Origin: an uncultured Allobosea sp.
Lineage (GTDB): Bacteria; Pseudomonadota; Alphaproteobacteria; Rhizobiales; Beijerinckiaceae
Assembly: GCF_945957345.1 (NCBI RefSeq)
Contig: NZ_CAMFKW010000024.1
Location: 1 to 64,000, forward strand
Length of the DNA: 64,000 bases
Direction: 5' to 3'
In this document: positions 17,777-27,167 of the stretch, piece after piece
How positions within the stretch are numbered: position 1 is the stretch's first letter
Layout of the letters: every line of letters starts with the position of its first letter
Position numbers and translations under genes: made by a program
Notes under the pieces: model-generated
Database searches by the model: none
What the model was told of the DNA's origin: nothing
What the model saw: only the letters and a program-made list of their open reading frames with translations

Positions 17777-18871
17777 ATGGATCGCCGCAGTTTCGTCAAG
17801 GTCGCCGGTGCCGGTGCCGCCGGCAGCGCCGTCATCGCTGCGCCCGCCGTCGCGCAGTCGCAGCCGAAGATCAACTGGCGCCTGACCTCCAGCTACCCCA
17901 AGAGCCTCGACACGCTCTATGGCATCTCGACCCATGTCGCGAAGCGCGTGGCCGAGGCGACCGACAACAATTTCCAGATCCAGGTCTTCGCGCCGGGCGA
18001 GATCGTGCCGGCGCTCCAGGCGCTCGATGCCGTGCAGAACGGCACCGTCGAGTGCAGCCACACGCTGTCGAGCTTCTATATCGGCAAGGACCCGGCCTTT
18101 GCTTTCGAGACCTCGCTGCCGTTCGGCTTCAACACGCGGCAGCAGAATGCCTGGCTTTATCAGGGCGGCGGGCTCGAGCTCTGCCGCGCCTTCATGAAGA
18201 CCTACAACATCCACACGATTCCCTCGGGCAATACCGGCGCGCAGATGGGCGGCTGGTTCCGCAAGGAGATCAAGTCGCTGGAGGACCTGAAGGGCCTGAA
18301 GTTCCGCATCGCCGGCCTCGGCGGCCGGATCATGGCGCGGCTGGGCGTCGTGCCGCAGACCATCGGCGGCGGCGACATCTATCCGGCGCTCGAGCGCGGC
18401 ACGCTCGACGCGGTCGAGTTCTCCGGCCCCTATGACGACGAGAAGCTCGGCTTCGTGAAGGTCGCCAAGTACTACTATTATCCCGGCTTCTGGGAGGGGA
18501 ATGCCAATGTCAGCTTCCTCGCCAACCAGGACAAGTGGAACGAGCTGCCGGCCTCCTACAAGGCGATCGTGGAAGCGGCCTGCGCCGAGGCCAACATGCT
18601 CTGCGTGGCCAAATACGACCACAACAATCCCGACGCGCTGATTCGCCTCGCCGGCACCGGCGCGGAGCTGCGGCCCTTCCCGCAGGAGGTGATGGCGGCG
18701 GCGTTCAAGGAGGCCTTCGCGATGTATGGCGAGCTCGCCGCCAGCAACGCCAATTTCAAGACCTTCTACGATTCCTTCCTGCCGTACTGGAAGAAGGAGC
18801 AGCTCTGGTTCCGCATCGCCGAGCTGCCCTTCGACGCGTTCAACGCGCAGAACTACCAGCAGGTGAAGTAA
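17777..18871 (+). CDS. TRAP transporter substrate-binding protein (DctP family)
   Basis: 364 residues. Twin-arginine signal MDRRSFVKVAGAG, then a periplasmic solute-receptor domain of the DctP/TakP type. The conserved arginine that binds the substrate carboxylate is in LKGLKFRIAGLGG, and ALERGTLDAVEFSGPYDD is a family signature. Related receptors bind 2-oxo acids or lactate. No DctQ or DctM membrane genes are adjacent, so the membrane partners must be elsewhere. AGGAGGT lies 7 bases before the ATG. It interrupts the otherwise conserved SPOR - nagZ neighbourhood and has its own palindrome upstream and terminator downstream. Confidence 0.92.
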   Translation: MDRRSFVKVAGAGAAGSAVIAAPAVAQSQPKINWRLTSSYPKSLDTLYGISTHVAKRVAEATDNNFQIQVFAPGEIVPALQALDAVQNGTVECSHTLSSFYIGKDPAFAFETSLPFGFNTRQQNAWLYQGGGLELCRAFMKTYNIHTIPSGNTGAQMGGWFRKEIKSLEDLKGLKFRIAGLGGRIMARLGVVPQTIGGGDIYPALERGTLDAVEFSGPYDDEKLGFVKVAKYYYYPGFWEGNANVSFLANQDKWNELPASYKAIVEAACAEANMLCVAKYDHNNPDALIRLAGTGAELRPFPQEVMAAAFKEAFAMYGELAASNANFKTFYDSFLPYWKKEQLWFRIAELPFDAFNAQNYQQVK

Positions 18872-18879
18872 CGCAATGA

Positions 18880-18920
18880 GCGGGCGCGGATCGTTCTTGA
18901 CCGCGCCCGCGCCGCTTTTT
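18880..18920 (+). terminator. Terminator of the TRAP receptor gene
   Basis: Ten-base stem GCGGGCGCGG / CCGCGCCCGC with an 11-base loop, then GCCGCTTTTT. Confidence 0.87.
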
Positions 18921-18988
18921 GTGTTCTCGCATCGGCCTTGTCCGAAAACCGCATTTCCCTTTTTGGGCCGATGCCGTAACCCCATACG

Positions 18989-19999
18989 ATGACATCGCGC
19001 GCCTTCATCGCCGGCTGCCTCGGCACGAGCCTCACTGCGGACGAGCGGGCCTTCTTCCGCGATGCCCGGCCCTGGGGCTTCATCGTCTTCAAGCGTAACA
19101 CGCAGTCGCCCGAGCAGGTCGCGGCGCTGACCGCCGAGATGCGCGAGACCGTCGGCTGGCACGCGCCGATCCTGATCGACCAGGAGGGCGGGCGGGTCCA
19201 GCGCATGGGGCCGCCGAACTGGCCGAAATACCCGTCGGCGCACGCCTTCCTCGGCATCAACGATCCCATCCGCCAGCGCGAGATCGTCCGGCTCTCGGCC
19301 CGCCTGATGGCGCATGACCTGAAGAGCGTGGGCATCGATGTCGACTGCCTGCCGGTGCTCGACGTGCCGGTCGCCGGCAGCCATGACGTGATCGGCGATC
19401 GCGCCTATGCCCATGATCCCGATCAGGTGGCGCGGCTTGGCCGTGCTGCGGCCGAGGGGCTGATCGCCGGCGGCGTGCTGCCGGTCGTCAAGCATATGCC
19501 TGGCCATGGCCGGGCGCGGGCCGACAGCCATCACGACCTGCCGATCGTCGACGCGTCGCTGGACGAGCTCCGGGTGCATGATTTCCGGCCGTTCCGGCAT
19601 CTCGCAGACATGCCGCTGGCGATGACCGCGCATCTCGTCTTCACCGCGCTCGATCCGAAGAATCCCGCGACGATCTCCCGCAAGATCGTACGCGAGATTA
19701 TGCGCGGCGAGCTCGGATTCGATGGGCTGATCATGACCGACGACATCTCGATGAAGGCGCTGTCGGGTTCTTTCGAGGCCAAATCGCGCGCCGCGATCCG
19801 GGCCGGCGTCGACGTCGTCCTGCATTGCCACGGCATCATGGAAGAGATGATCGCCGTTGCGGGGGCCGTGCCGGAGATGACGGGCGCGCGTGCGCGTCGT
19901 GCCAACGCCGCGCTTGGCCGCATCCGGCATGAGCCGGAGCCGGTCGATCTGGAGGCCGCCCGCGCCGAGATCGCGGCCGCGCTTGCTTTGCAGGGCTGA
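18989..19999 (+). CDS. nagZ: Beta-N-acetylhexosaminidase NagZ (GH3)
   Basis: 336 residues, the usual length of NagZ, the cytoplasmic enzyme that removes N-acetylglucosamine from recycled anhydro-muropeptides. The flexible catalytic loop is clear (KHMPGHGRARADSHHDLP) and the nucleophile Asp is in GLIMTDDISMKALSG. IDQEGGRVQRM is the family signature. It is followed by scpA after 48 bases, the standard alphaproteobacterial arrangement. Confidence 0.95.
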   Translation: MTSRAFIAGCLGTSLTADERAFFRDARPWGFIVFKRNTQSPEQVAALTAEMRETVGWHAPILIDQEGGRVQRMGPPNWPKYPSAHAFLGINDPIRQREIVRLSARLMAHDLKSVGIDVDCLPVLDVPVAGSHDVIGDRAYAHDPDQVARLGRAAAEGLIAGGVLPVVKHMPGHGRARADSHHDLPIVDASLDELRVHDFRPFRHLADMPLAMTAHLVFTALDPKNPATISRKIVREIMRGELGFDGLIMTDDISMKALSGSFEAKSRAAIRAGVDVVLHCHGIMEEMIAVAGAVPEMTGARARRANAALGRIRHEPEPVDLEAARAEIAAALALQG

Positions 20000-20047
20000 A
20001 CGGCCGAATCTGCGCCTTCGGGGATGACAGGTGGGGCAGGGCCTTCA

Positions 20048-20878
20048 ATGACGGCCGAATTGCCATTCGAGGAAGACCGCGCGGAGCGTGCGGGCGAGCC
20101 TTCGCTCGTCGTCGATGTCGACGGCTATGAAGGGCCGCTCGACCTGCTGCTCGATCTCGCGCGCCGGCAGAAGGTCGATCTGCACCGCATCTCCATCCTG
20201 GCGCTGGCCGAGCAATACCTGTCCTTCGTCGAGGAAGCGCGGGCGCTGCGGCTGGAACTCGCCGCCGATTACCTCGTGATGGCGGCCTGGCTGGCCTATC
20301 TCAAGTCGCGCCTGCTGCTGCCGGAGCCGCCGAAGGGCGAGGAGCCGAGCGCCGCCGATCTCGCGACAGCGCTCGCGCTCCGTCTGCGTCGGCTGGAAGC
20401 GATCCGCGCCGCGGCGAACAAGCTCTCGGCGCGCGAGCGGCTGGGGCTCGATGTCTTCGCGCGTGGCGCGCCTGAGGAGATCGTCGCCGGCGCCCGGCCG
20501 GTCTGGGAGGCGGAGCTTTACGATCTGCTCGCGGCCTATGCCCAGCAGCGTCAGAAGCGGGTGCAGGGCCATATCTCGGTCGGCCATCGCGCCGTCTGGT
20601 CGCTGGTCGAAGCGCGCGAGGCCTTGCAACGGCTCGTTGGGGAAGCCGGTGACTGGACCGAACTCGATGATTATCTCACGCAATACATGGCCTCGCACGG
20701 CCTGCCGGCGCGGGAAATGCGGGCGACGGTCCGGGCCTCCGCGCTTTCGGCTATGCTGGAGATGGTGCGGGAAGGTGTGATCGATCTTAGACAGGACGAA
20801 GCTTTCGCGCCGATCCAGGTGCGCCGCCGCTCGGCCCGGCCTGAAGGCTTGCCCTTCGCCGCCAAGGACGCTTCATGA
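20048..20878 (+). CDS. scpA: Segregation and condensation protein A
   Basis: 276 residues. ScpA is the kleisin that links SMC heads and binds ScpB in the condensin complex. The N-terminal kleisin signature is visible: YEGPLDLLLDLARRQKVDLHRISILALAEQY begins at about residue 25 and the C-terminal winged-helix (AMLEMVREGVIDLRQDEAFAPI) ends the protein. The ATG at 20048 has GGGGCAGGG upstream; the earlier ATG at 20024 has poor spacing. Its stop overlaps the scpB start (ATGA). Confidence 0.94.
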   Translation: MTAELPFEEDRAERAGEPSLVVDVDGYEGPLDLLLDLARRQKVDLHRISILALAEQYLSFVEEARALRLELAADYLVMAAWLAYLKSRLLLPEPPKGEEPSAADLATALALRLRRLEAIRAAANKLSARERLGLDVFARGAPEEIVAGARPVWEAELYDLLAAYAQQRQKRVQGHISVGHRAVWSLVEAREALQRLVGEAGDWTELDDYLTQYMASHGLPAREMRATVRASALSAMLEMVREGVIDLRQDEAFAPIQVRRRSARPEGLPFAAKDAS

Positions 20879-21570
20879 CCGGGACGGCGGCTGAACCCGA
20901 GGACATCGAGGCTGATGGCGGGGCGGAAGCCTTTTCGCAAGCGCTGCGCGTCGTCGAGGCGCTGTTGTTTGCATCTGCCGTGCCGCTGACAGCGGAGGCG
21001 CTCAGTCGCGCCATTCCCGCCGGCATCGCGGTCGAACAGGTGCTGGCCCGGCTGGTCGAGAGCTATGCCTTGCGCGGGGTCAACCTGCGCCAGGTTGCCG
21101 GCGGCTGGGCTTTCCGGACGGCACCTGATCTGGGCTATCTGCTTGCGGCCGAGGCGGAGCCGCCGCGGCGCCTGTCGCGGGCGGCGCTCGAAGTGCTGTC
21201 GATCATCGCCTATCATCAGCCGGTGACGCGGGCCGAGATCGAGGAGATCCGGGGCGTCGCCACCGCCAAGGGCACGCTCGACATCCTGCTGGAGGCAGGT
21301 TGGGTGCGGCTGCGCGGGCGGCGACGCTCGCCGGGGCGGCCGATCACCTATGGCACGACGCCGGGCTTCCTCGACCATTTCGGGCTGGACCGCATCGACG
21401 ACCTGCCGGGGCTGGAGGAACTGAAGGGAACGGGCTTCATCGAAGGACGCCTGACGCGCGACTTGGCCGTTCCGGTTCCCGACGACGATCCGGGCTTGCG
21501 CGACGACGAAGACCCGCTCGGCGATCTGTTCGGCCCGCTTGACGACGGCGAGGGCGGACCGCAGGGGTGA
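20875..21570 (+). CDS. scpB: Segregation and condensation protein B
   Basis: 231 residues with two winged-helix domains (about 20-95 and 105-180), including the signature RAALEVLSIIAYHQPVTRAE. It dimerises and binds ScpA of the SMC condensin. The acidic C-terminal tail (about 195-231) is Asp-rich. Translationally coupled to scpA by a 4-base overlap. Confidence 0.94.
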   Translation: MTGTAAEPEDIEADGGAEAFSQALRVVEALLFASAVPLTAEALSRAIPAGIAVEQVLARLVESYALRGVNLRQVAGGWAFRTAPDLGYLLAAEAEPPRRLSRAALEVLSIIAYHQPVTRAEIEEIRGVATAKGTLDILLEAGWVRLRGRRRSPGRPITYGTTPGFLDHFGLDRIDDLPGLEELKGTGFIEGRLTRDLAVPVPDDDPGLRDDEDPLGDLFGPLDDGEGGPQG

Positions 21571-21608
21571 GGGGCGAGCTTCCGGGGCTGCTGCCGGTTC
21601 CTCCGCGG

Positions 21609-21718
21609 GTCATCCCGGACAAGCCCCGAGGCGGCGCCGATCCGGGATCCATGCCCGAGCCTTTGCCGGATGAGCTCCGGCATGGTTCCGGGTCTCCCTT
21701 CGGTCGCCCGGGATGACG
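21609..21718. repeat. Dispersed palindromic repeat, family B, copy 1
   Basis: About 110 bases bounded by GTCATCCCGG and CCCGGGATGAC, with inner inverted segments (CCGGATGAGCTCCGG). Related units lie at 39671, 59579 and 61742. It fills most of the scpB - ABC ATPase gap. Confidence 0.8.
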
Positions 21719-21732
21719 GCGCATAGTTGGAC

Positions 21733-22860
21733 ATGTGGAGTACGGAATTGGCGCAGAGCGAGACCAAAGCAGGATGGCTCGGCTGGGGCCGGCGCGGCAC
21801 GGCCGGTGCGGCGATCCCGATGGCGCTCGGCTTCGAGAACGTGACGCAGCGCTTCGGTTCTGTAACGGCGCTGTCCGATGTCTCCCTCTCAGTCAAACCC
21901 GGCGAGATCGTCGCGTTGCTCGGCCAATCCGGCTGCGGCAAGACGACGCTGCTCAGGCTTGCCGCCGGGGTCGAGCGGCCGAGCGGGGGCCGCATCCTTC
22001 TGGAAGGGCGCGACGTTTCGGCGGCCGAGCGCTTCGTCGAGCCGGAGCATCGCGGCGTCGGCTTCGTCTTCCAGGATTACGCGCTGTTTCCGCATCTTTC
22101 CGTGCGCGATAATGTCCGCTTCGGCCTACGCGGCCAGGCGCCGGCAGCGGCCGATGCGACCGCCCTGCGGGCCTTGGCGCGGGTCGGGCTTGCCGATCTC
22201 GCCGATTCCTACCCGCATATGCTTTCGGGCGGCGAGCAGCAGCGTGTGGCGCTGGCACGCGCGATCGCGCCGCGGCCCGGTGTTCTCCTGATGGACGAAC
22301 CCTTTTCCAATCTCGACCGGCGATTGCGCGACGTGGTGCGCGACGAGACCGCCGCGCTTTTGGAAGAGACCGGCGCCACCTCGATCATCGTCACGCATGA
22401 TCCCGAGGACGCGATGCGCATCGCCGACCGGATCGTGTTGATGCGCGCCGGGCGGATCGTCCAGATCGGCACGGGCGAAGAGCTTTACCGACGGCCCAAC
22501 AGCCTCTTTGCCGCCCGATTTTTCTGCGATCTAACCGAGATCGAGGGCCGGGTTTCGGGCGGGGCGGTCGAGACGCCGTTCGGCAGTTTCGCGGCGCCGG
22601 GGATCGCTGAAGGCGCGGCAGCCGTCGCCTGCATCCGGCCGCATCGCGTCCGCATCGTGCCGAAGGGTTATTATCTACGTGGGCGATTGACGGGACGGCG
22701 CTTCCTGGGGGAGGCCGACCATCTGCAGGTGATGGTGGACGGCTTCGACAGGGCGCTTTCGGTTCGCGCACCGCTTTCCGACGAGATCGCAGTGGGCGAT
22801 GAAGTCGGTGTCGAGATTCCGTCGGACGAAGTCCTTGTGTTTCCCGCTGCGGATCAATAG
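21733..22860 (+). CDS. ABC transporter ATP-binding protein (FbpC/PotA-like), without neighbouring permease
   Basis: 375 residues from the ATG at 21733. ATPase domain: Walker A GQSGCGKTT, Q-loop FVFQDYALFPHL, signature LSGGEQQRVALARA, Walker B VLLMDEPFSNLD, His in VTHDPEDAM. The C-terminal part (about 265-375) is a TOBE-like regulatory domain, as in iron(III), spermidine/putrescine or molybdate importers. The domain itself starts at an ATG at 21820 (MALGFENVTQRFG), which may be the true start, since neither site has a good ribosome site. No permease or receptor gene is adjacent. It separates scpB from tatA, which are normally neighbours. Confidence 0.88.
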   Translation: MWSTELAQSETKAGWLGWGRRGTAGAAIPMALGFENVTQRFGSVTALSDVSLSVKPGEIVALLGQSGCGKTTLLRLAAGVERPSGGRILLEGRDVSAAERFVEPEHRGVGFVFQDYALFPHLSVRDNVRFGLRGQAPAAADATALRALARVGLADLADSYPHMLSGGEQQRVALARAIAPRPGVLLMDEPFSNLDRRLRDVVRDETAALLEETGATSIIVTHDPEDAMRIADRIVLMRAGRIVQIGTGEELYRRPNSLFAARFFCDLTEIEGRVSGGAVETPFGSFAAPGIAEGAAAVACIRPHRVRIVPKGYYLRGRLTGRRFLGEADHLQVMVDGFDRALSVRAPLSDEIAVGDEVGVEIPSDEVLVFPAADQ

Positions 22861-22941
22861 GTTCCGCCGCCGAACAAGCGACCGGGCAAGGATTTGGTTG
22901 GGGCCATTCCCCGGTCGCCGCAATTTCGGAGGAGTTTCGCC

Positions 22942-23187
22942 ATGGGTGGCGTGAGCATTTGGCACTGGATCGTCGTCGGCGTCATCGTGATGCTGCTGTT
23001 CGGGCGCGGCAAGGTTTCCGAGCTGATGGGCGATGTCGCCAAGGGCATCAAATCGTTCAAGAAGGGCATGGCCGAGGATGACGAGCCGGCGCCGACCGCT
23101 GGCAATGTCGATCCCAAGGTGATCGACCAGACCAAGGCCGACAACGCCGCCGCCCAGGCCCAGGCCAAGGCCGAGCACAAGGCCTGA
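22942..23187 (+). CDS. tatA: Sec-independent translocase subunit TatA
   Basis: 81 residues: a transmembrane helix at about 5-20 ([16 protein letters not shown]), the GRGK hinge, an amphipathic helix ([18 protein letters not shown]) and an acidic/polar tail. TatA forms the pore for folded proteins that carry twin-arginine signals, several of which are encoded in this window. GGAGG precedes the ATG at 22942 by 9 bases. Confidence 0.95.
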   Translation: MGGVSIWHWIVVGVIVMLLFGRGKVSELMGDVAKGIKSFKKGMAEDDEPAPTAGNVDPKVIDQTKADNAAAQAQAKAEHKA

Positions 23188-23193
23188 TGCCCT

Positions 23194-23211
23194 GGTGCCC
23201 TTCGGGGCACC
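23194..23211 (+). other. UUCG-tetraloop hairpin between tatA and tatB
   Basis: GGTGCCC-TTCG-GGGCACC gives a seven-base-pair stem closed by C(UUCG)G, an extra-stable RNA tetraloop. It starts 6 bases after the tatA stop codon and has no T-run, so it is more likely an mRNA-stability or partial-attenuation element than a terminator. Confidence 0.78.
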
Positions 23212-23233
23212 GGCTTGAGAGGACGAGCCGTCG

Positions 23234-23950
23234 ATGTTCGACATCGCCTGGAGCGAGATGGTGCTGATCGGCGCGGTGGCGCTGGTCGTGATCGGCCCGA
23301 AGGACCTGCCCAAGGCCCTGCGCACGGTCGGCCAGACGGTCGGCCGTATCCGGCGCATGGCCTCGGAGTTCCAGGGCCAGTTCAACGAGGCGATGCGCGA
23401 GGCCGAGCTCGCCGACCTGAAGAAGCAGGTCGAGGATGTCGGCGGATCGGTGTCGAGCGCGCTGAACAACGATTTCAAGCCGATCGATACGCCCAAGGAT
23501 TTCGATCCCGCCAAGCCGGACGCTTCGAAGCCTGAGGAGGCCGCGCTGAAGGAGGCCGAGGCGAAGCTTGCCTCGCTGCCGCCGCCCGAGCCGCTGCCGC
23601 CGGTCAACATTGCAGCCGAGGCGCCGAAGCCCACCGAGAAGCCGAAGCGGGCACGTAAGGCCGCCATCGAGCCCGCTCCCGCGGTCGTTGAGGCGCCCGT
23701 CGCCCCGGTTACCGTGGCTGAGCCACCCCCGGCGAGACCTGTCCGCAAGCGTAGCACCAAGGCTGCCGAAGCGCCGGCTGCCTTGGCAGCGCCGGCTCCG
23801 GCGCCTGCTGCGGCCGCGCCGGTCAAGGCTGCGAAAGCTCCTGCTGCTGCGCGCAAGCCCAAGACCGCGGTTGCTGCCGCATCGGCTGAAGCCGCCAAGC
23901 CCGTCGCCCGCAAGCGCAAGACCGCCAAGGGCGAGGAGAATTCCGCATGA
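23234..23950 (+). CDS. tatB: Sec-independent translocase subunit TatB
   Basis: 238 residues. N-terminal membrane helix and hinge ([20 protein letters not shown] then [13 protein letters not shown]), amphipathic helix to about residue 75, then a long Ala/Pro/Lys-rich tail, which is usual in this order. TatB recognises twin-arginine precursors together with TatC. Its stop overlaps the tatC start (ATGA). Confidence 0.94.
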   Translation: MFDIAWSEMVLIGAVALVVIGPKDLPKALRTVGQTVGRIRRMASEFQGQFNEAMREAELADLKKQVEDVGGSVSSALNNDFKPIDTPKDFDPAKPDASKPEEAALKEAEAKLASLPPPEPLPPVNIAAEAPKPTEKPKRARKAAIEPAPAVVEAPVAPVTVAEPPPARPVRKRSTKAAEAPAALAAPAPAPAAAAPVKAAKAPAAARKPKTAVAAASAEAAKPVARKRKTAKGEENSA

Positions 23951-24759
23951 GCGTCGCCAATCCTCGCGAGGGCGAGGACGAGATCGAGGCCTCGCGCGCG
24001 CCGCTCCTCGAGCATCTGATCGAGTTGCGGGCGCGGCTGATCAAGTCGCTGATCGCCTTCCTGATCATGTTCTTCATCTGCTTCGGCTTCTCGACGCAGA
24101 TCTACAACATCCTGGTGAAGCCCTATGTCTGGGCCGCCGGCAGCGCCGCCAATGCGCAGTTGATCTATACCGGCCCGCTCGAGCTGCTCTTCACCCATAT
24201 CAAGGTGGCGGCCTTCGGCGCCGGCTTCTTCGCCTTTCCGGTGATCGCGACGCAGATCTACAAGTTCGTTGCGCCCGGCCTCTACAAGAACGAGAAGGCG
24301 GCTTTCGCGCCCTATCTGGTGGCGACCCCGGTGTTCTTCACGCTCGGCGCGCTCTTGGTCTTCTTCTTCGCCATGCCGGTGCTGATGAAGTTCTCGCTCG
24401 GCATGCAGCAGGCCGCGACCGAGACCCAGGCCGGCATCGCGCTCCTGCCGAAGGTCAGCGAGTACCTCTCGCTGATCATGACGCTGATCTTCGCCTTCGG
24501 CATCGCCTTTCAGCTGCCGGTGATCCTGACCCTGCTCGGGCAGGCCGGCATCATCGATTCGAAGTTCCTCAAGGAAAAGCGGCGCTACGCCATCGTCTTC
24601 GTCTTCGTGGTGGCGGCCGTGCTGACCCCGCCGGACGTGATCTCGCAGCTCATGCTCGCGGTCCCGATGCTGCTGCTCTACGAACTCTCGATCTTCTCGG
24701 TGCGCCGGGTCGAGAAGAAGAGCGAGGCCGCGAAGGCCGAAGAGGATGCGGCGGAGTAG
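23947..24759 (+). CDS. tatC: Sec-independent translocase subunit TatC
   Basis: 270 residues with six membrane helices. The N-terminal signature [15 protein letters not shown] is in place, followed by the periplasmic loops of the receptor subunit that binds the twin-arginine motif. The C-terminus is a short Lys/Glu-rich cytoplasmic tail. Confidence 0.96.
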   Translation: MSVANPREGEDEIEASRAPLLEHLIELRARLIKSLIAFLIMFFICFGFSTQIYNILVKPYVWAAGSAANAQLIYTGPLELLFTHIKVAAFGAGFFAFPVIATQIYKFVAPGLYKNEKAAFAPYLVATPVFFTLGALLVFFFAMPVLMKFSLGMQQAATETQAGIALLPKVSEYLSLIMTLIFAFGIAFQLPVILTLLGQAGIIDSKFLKEKRRYAIVFVFVVAAVLTPPDVISQLMLAVPMLLLYELSIFSVRRVEKKSEAAKAEEDAAE

Positions 24760-24767
24760 GGCGTTGC

Positions 24768-24859
24768 CGTCATGCTCGCCCTTGTGGCGAGCATCCACGT
24801 CTTGAGCGCCACGCTCGATGGGCGAAGACGTTATGGTCGGGACAGGCCCGACCATGACG
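24768..24859 (+). repeat. Dispersed cloverleaf repeat, family A, copy 2
   Basis: Outer arms CGTCATG / CATGACG, hairpin 1 ATGCTCGCC / GGCGAGCAT, middle segment CCACGTCTT with GAAGACGT, hairpin 3 ATGGTCGGG / CCCGACCAT. It begins 9 bases after the tatC stop codon. Confidence 0.85.
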
Positions 24860-24961
24860 TTGTCGGGCCTTCAAATGCCTATAACGGTGGTTCCCTCGCG
24901 CGCGATCCCGGTCTAGAGCATCCAACGCTGCATTCCGCAGCGATGGCATGGCCGGACGACG

Positions 24962-26383
24962 ATGTACGACATCAGATGGATTCGCGAGAACGCCGCGGCG
25001 TTCGACAAGGGGCTTGAGCGCAGGGGCCTGGCGCCGCTGTCGTCCTCGCTGCTCGAACTCGACGATGTCCGCCGCTCGTCGATCGCCAAGGCGCAGGCCA
25101 CCCAGGAGCGCCGCAACGCGCTCTCCAAGGACATCGGCAAGGCGATGGGCGCGAAGGATGTCGCGCTCGCCGACACGCTGAAGGCCGAGGTCGCAGCGCT
25201 CAAGGAGCAGCAGCCGGCGCTTGAGGCCGAGGAGAAGGCCGCCAAGGACGCGCTCGACGAAAAGCTCGCCGCGATCCCGAACACGCCCTTCGACGATGTG
25301 CCCGATGGCGCCGACGAGCACGGCAATGTCGTGCTGCATGTCCATGGTGTGAAGCCGGAAGAGCGTGGGCTGCTCAAGGGCGTCAACGACCCCAAGCAGC
25401 ATTTCGAGCTGGGCGAGGCGCTCGGCCAGATGGATTTCGAGAAGGCGGCGAAGCTCTCCGGCTCGCGCTTCGTCGTGCTGCAGAGTCAGGTCGCGCGGCT
25501 CAGCCGGGCGATCGGGCAGTTCATGCTCGACACGCACACGGAAGAGCACGGCTATACCGAGATAATGCCGCCTTTGATGGTGCGTGACGAAGTCATGTTC
25601 GGGACGGCGCAATTGCCGAAGTTCCGCGATGACCAGTTCATGGCGGCGGACATGGAGTGGCGCGGTAATCGCCTGAACGAGATTCTGAAGGACCTCGATA
25701 AGGCGATTCCTCAGGGCGGCTCCGCGTTCGATACCGTTCAGAAGCTGGTCGAGGAAGCAGAGACCAGCGAGCAGTTCTGGCTGATCCCGACCGCCGAAGT
25801 GCCGCTGACCAATCTGGCAAGGGAATCAATCCTCTCCGAGGAGGAGCTGCCGCTTCGATTCACCGCGCTCACGCCTTGCTTCCGCGCAGAAGCGGGCTCG
25901 GCCGGTCGCGACACGCGCGGCATGCTGCGCCAGCACCAGTTCGAGAAGGTCGAGCTCGTCTCGATCACGGCGCCGGAGAAGTCGCGCGAGGAGCATGAGC
26001 GCATGCTCGCCTGCGCCGAGGCGGTGCTGAAGAAGCTCGACCTGCATTATCGCGTGATGACTTTGTGCACCGGCGATATGGGCTTCGCCTCGCAGAAGAC
26101 CTGGGACATCGAAGCCTGGCTGCCCGGCCAGAAGACCTATCGCGAAATCTCGTCCTGCTCGGTCTGCGGTGATTTCCAGGCGCGCCGGATGAACGCTCGC
26201 TACAAGACCAGGGACGGCAAGGGGCCGTTCTTCGTGCACACGCTCAACGGCTCGGGCACGGCGGTGGGCCGCGCGCTGATCGCGGTGATGGAGAACTACC
26301 AGAACGCGGACGGCTCGATCACCGTGCCGGACGTGCTGGTGCCCTATATGCGCGGCGTGACGCGGATCGAGAAGGCGGCCTGA
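24962..26383 (+). CDS. serS: Seryl-tRNA synthetase with an internal insertion
   Basis: 473 residues against about 430 in E. coli. N-terminal coiled-coil tRNA-binding arm (about 1-110), then class II motif 1 to 3 including [24 protein letters not shown] and the C-terminal [19 protein letters not shown]. Between KFRDDQF and [13 protein letters not shown] (about residues 225-265) there are roughly 30 extra residues relative to E. coli. It charges tRNA-Ser (and tRNA-Sec where present). 3 bases separate its stop codon from surE. Confidence 0.95.
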   Translation: MYDIRWIRENAAAFDKGLERRGLAPLSSSLLELDDVRRSSIAKAQATQERRNALSKDIGKAMGAKDVALADTLKAEVAALKEQQPALEAEEKAAKDALDEKLAAIPNTPFDDVPDGADEHGNVVLHVHGVKPEERGLLKGVNDPKQHFELGEALGQMDFEKAAKLSGSRFVVLQSQVARLSRAIGQFMLDTHTEEHGYTEIMPPLMVRDEVMFGTAQLPKFRDDQFMAADMEWRGNRLNEILKDLDKAIPQGGSAFDTVQKLVEEAETSEQFWLIPTAEVPLTNLARESILSEEELPLRFTALTPCFRAEAGSAGRDTRGMLRQHQFEKVELVSITAPEKSREEHERMLACAEAVLKKLDLHYRVMTLCTGDMGFASQKTWDIEAWLPGQKTYREISSCSVCGDFQARRMNARYKTRDGKGPFFVHTLNGSGTAVGRALIAVMENYQNADGSITVPDVLVPYMRGVTRIEKAA

Positions 26384-26386
26384 GAC

Positions 26387-27148
26387 ATGCGTATCCTCGT
26401 CACCAATGATGACGGCATCCATGCCGAGGGGCTCGCCGTGCTGGAGCGCATCGCGCGCCAGCTCTCCGACGATGTCTGGGTCGTGGCGCCCGAGACCGAC
26501 CAGTCGGGCGTCGCGCATTCGCTGTCGCTGTCCAACCCCTTGCGCCTGCGCCAGATCGACGAGAAGCGCTTCGCAGTGCAGGGTACGCCGACCGATTGCG
26601 TGATCATGGCGGTCCGCGCGGTCATGAAGGAGGCGCGGCCCGATCTCGTGCTCTCGGGCGTCAACCGGGGCTCGAATGTCGCGGAGGACGTGACCTATTC
26701 CGGCACGATCGCGGCCGCGATGGAAGGCACGTTGCTCGGCGTGCCCTCGATCGCGGTGAGCCAGGCCTATATGCCGGGCAATCGCGACTCGATCCGCTGG
26801 GACTGCGCCGAGAGCCATGCGCCGGGGATCATCCGGCGCCTGCTGGAGGAGGGCATTCCGGAGGGCGTGCTGTTCAACCTCAACTTCCCGAATGCCGGGC
26901 CGGACGAGGTCGAGGGCGTCGCCGTCACCGTGCAGGGGCGGCGTGACCAGGAGATCGTGCAGCTCGAACCGCGCAAGGACGGCCGCGGCAATCCCTATTA
27001 CTGGATCGCCTTCCAGCGCAGCGGCAAGGAACCGGCGAACGGCACCGACCTGAAGGCGCTGGCGGAAAAGCGCATCTCGATCACGCCGCTGGAACTCGAC
27101 CTGACGCATGAGCCGACGCTGACGCGCTTCGCGCGGCTGTTCGCCTGA
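26387..27148 (+). CDS. surE: 5'-nucleotidase SurE
   Basis: 253 residues. N-terminal [16 protein letters not shown] carries the metal-binding Asp pair; [23 protein letters not shown] and [19 protein letters not shown] are family signatures. SurE is a metal-dependent nucleotidase (and exopolyphosphatase in some species). It is coupled to serS upstream and followed by pcm after 19 bases, the surE - pcm - nlpD order seen in many proteobacteria. Confidence 0.95.
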   Translation: MRILVTNDDGIHAEGLAVLERIARQLSDDVWVVAPETDQSGVAHSLSLSNPLRLRQIDEKRFAVQGTPTDCVIMAVRAVMKEARPDLVLSGVNRGSNVAEDVTYSGTIAAAMEGTLLGVPSIAVSQAYMPGNRDSIRWDCAESHAPGIIRRLLEEGIPEGVLFNLNFPNAGPDEVEGVAVTVQGRRDQEIVQLEPRKDGRGNPYYWIAFQRSGKEPANGTDLKALAEKRISITPLELDLTHEPTLTRFARLFA

Positions 27149-27167
27149 GCGGGAAGCGGGGAGGGGC

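Noticed and set aside
24768-24859. Recurring peptide-like frames (ending in DARHKGEHD or MVGLVPTIHVFA-like) at the family A repeats
   Set aside because: They are translations of the palindromic repeat and extend over unrelated neighbours.
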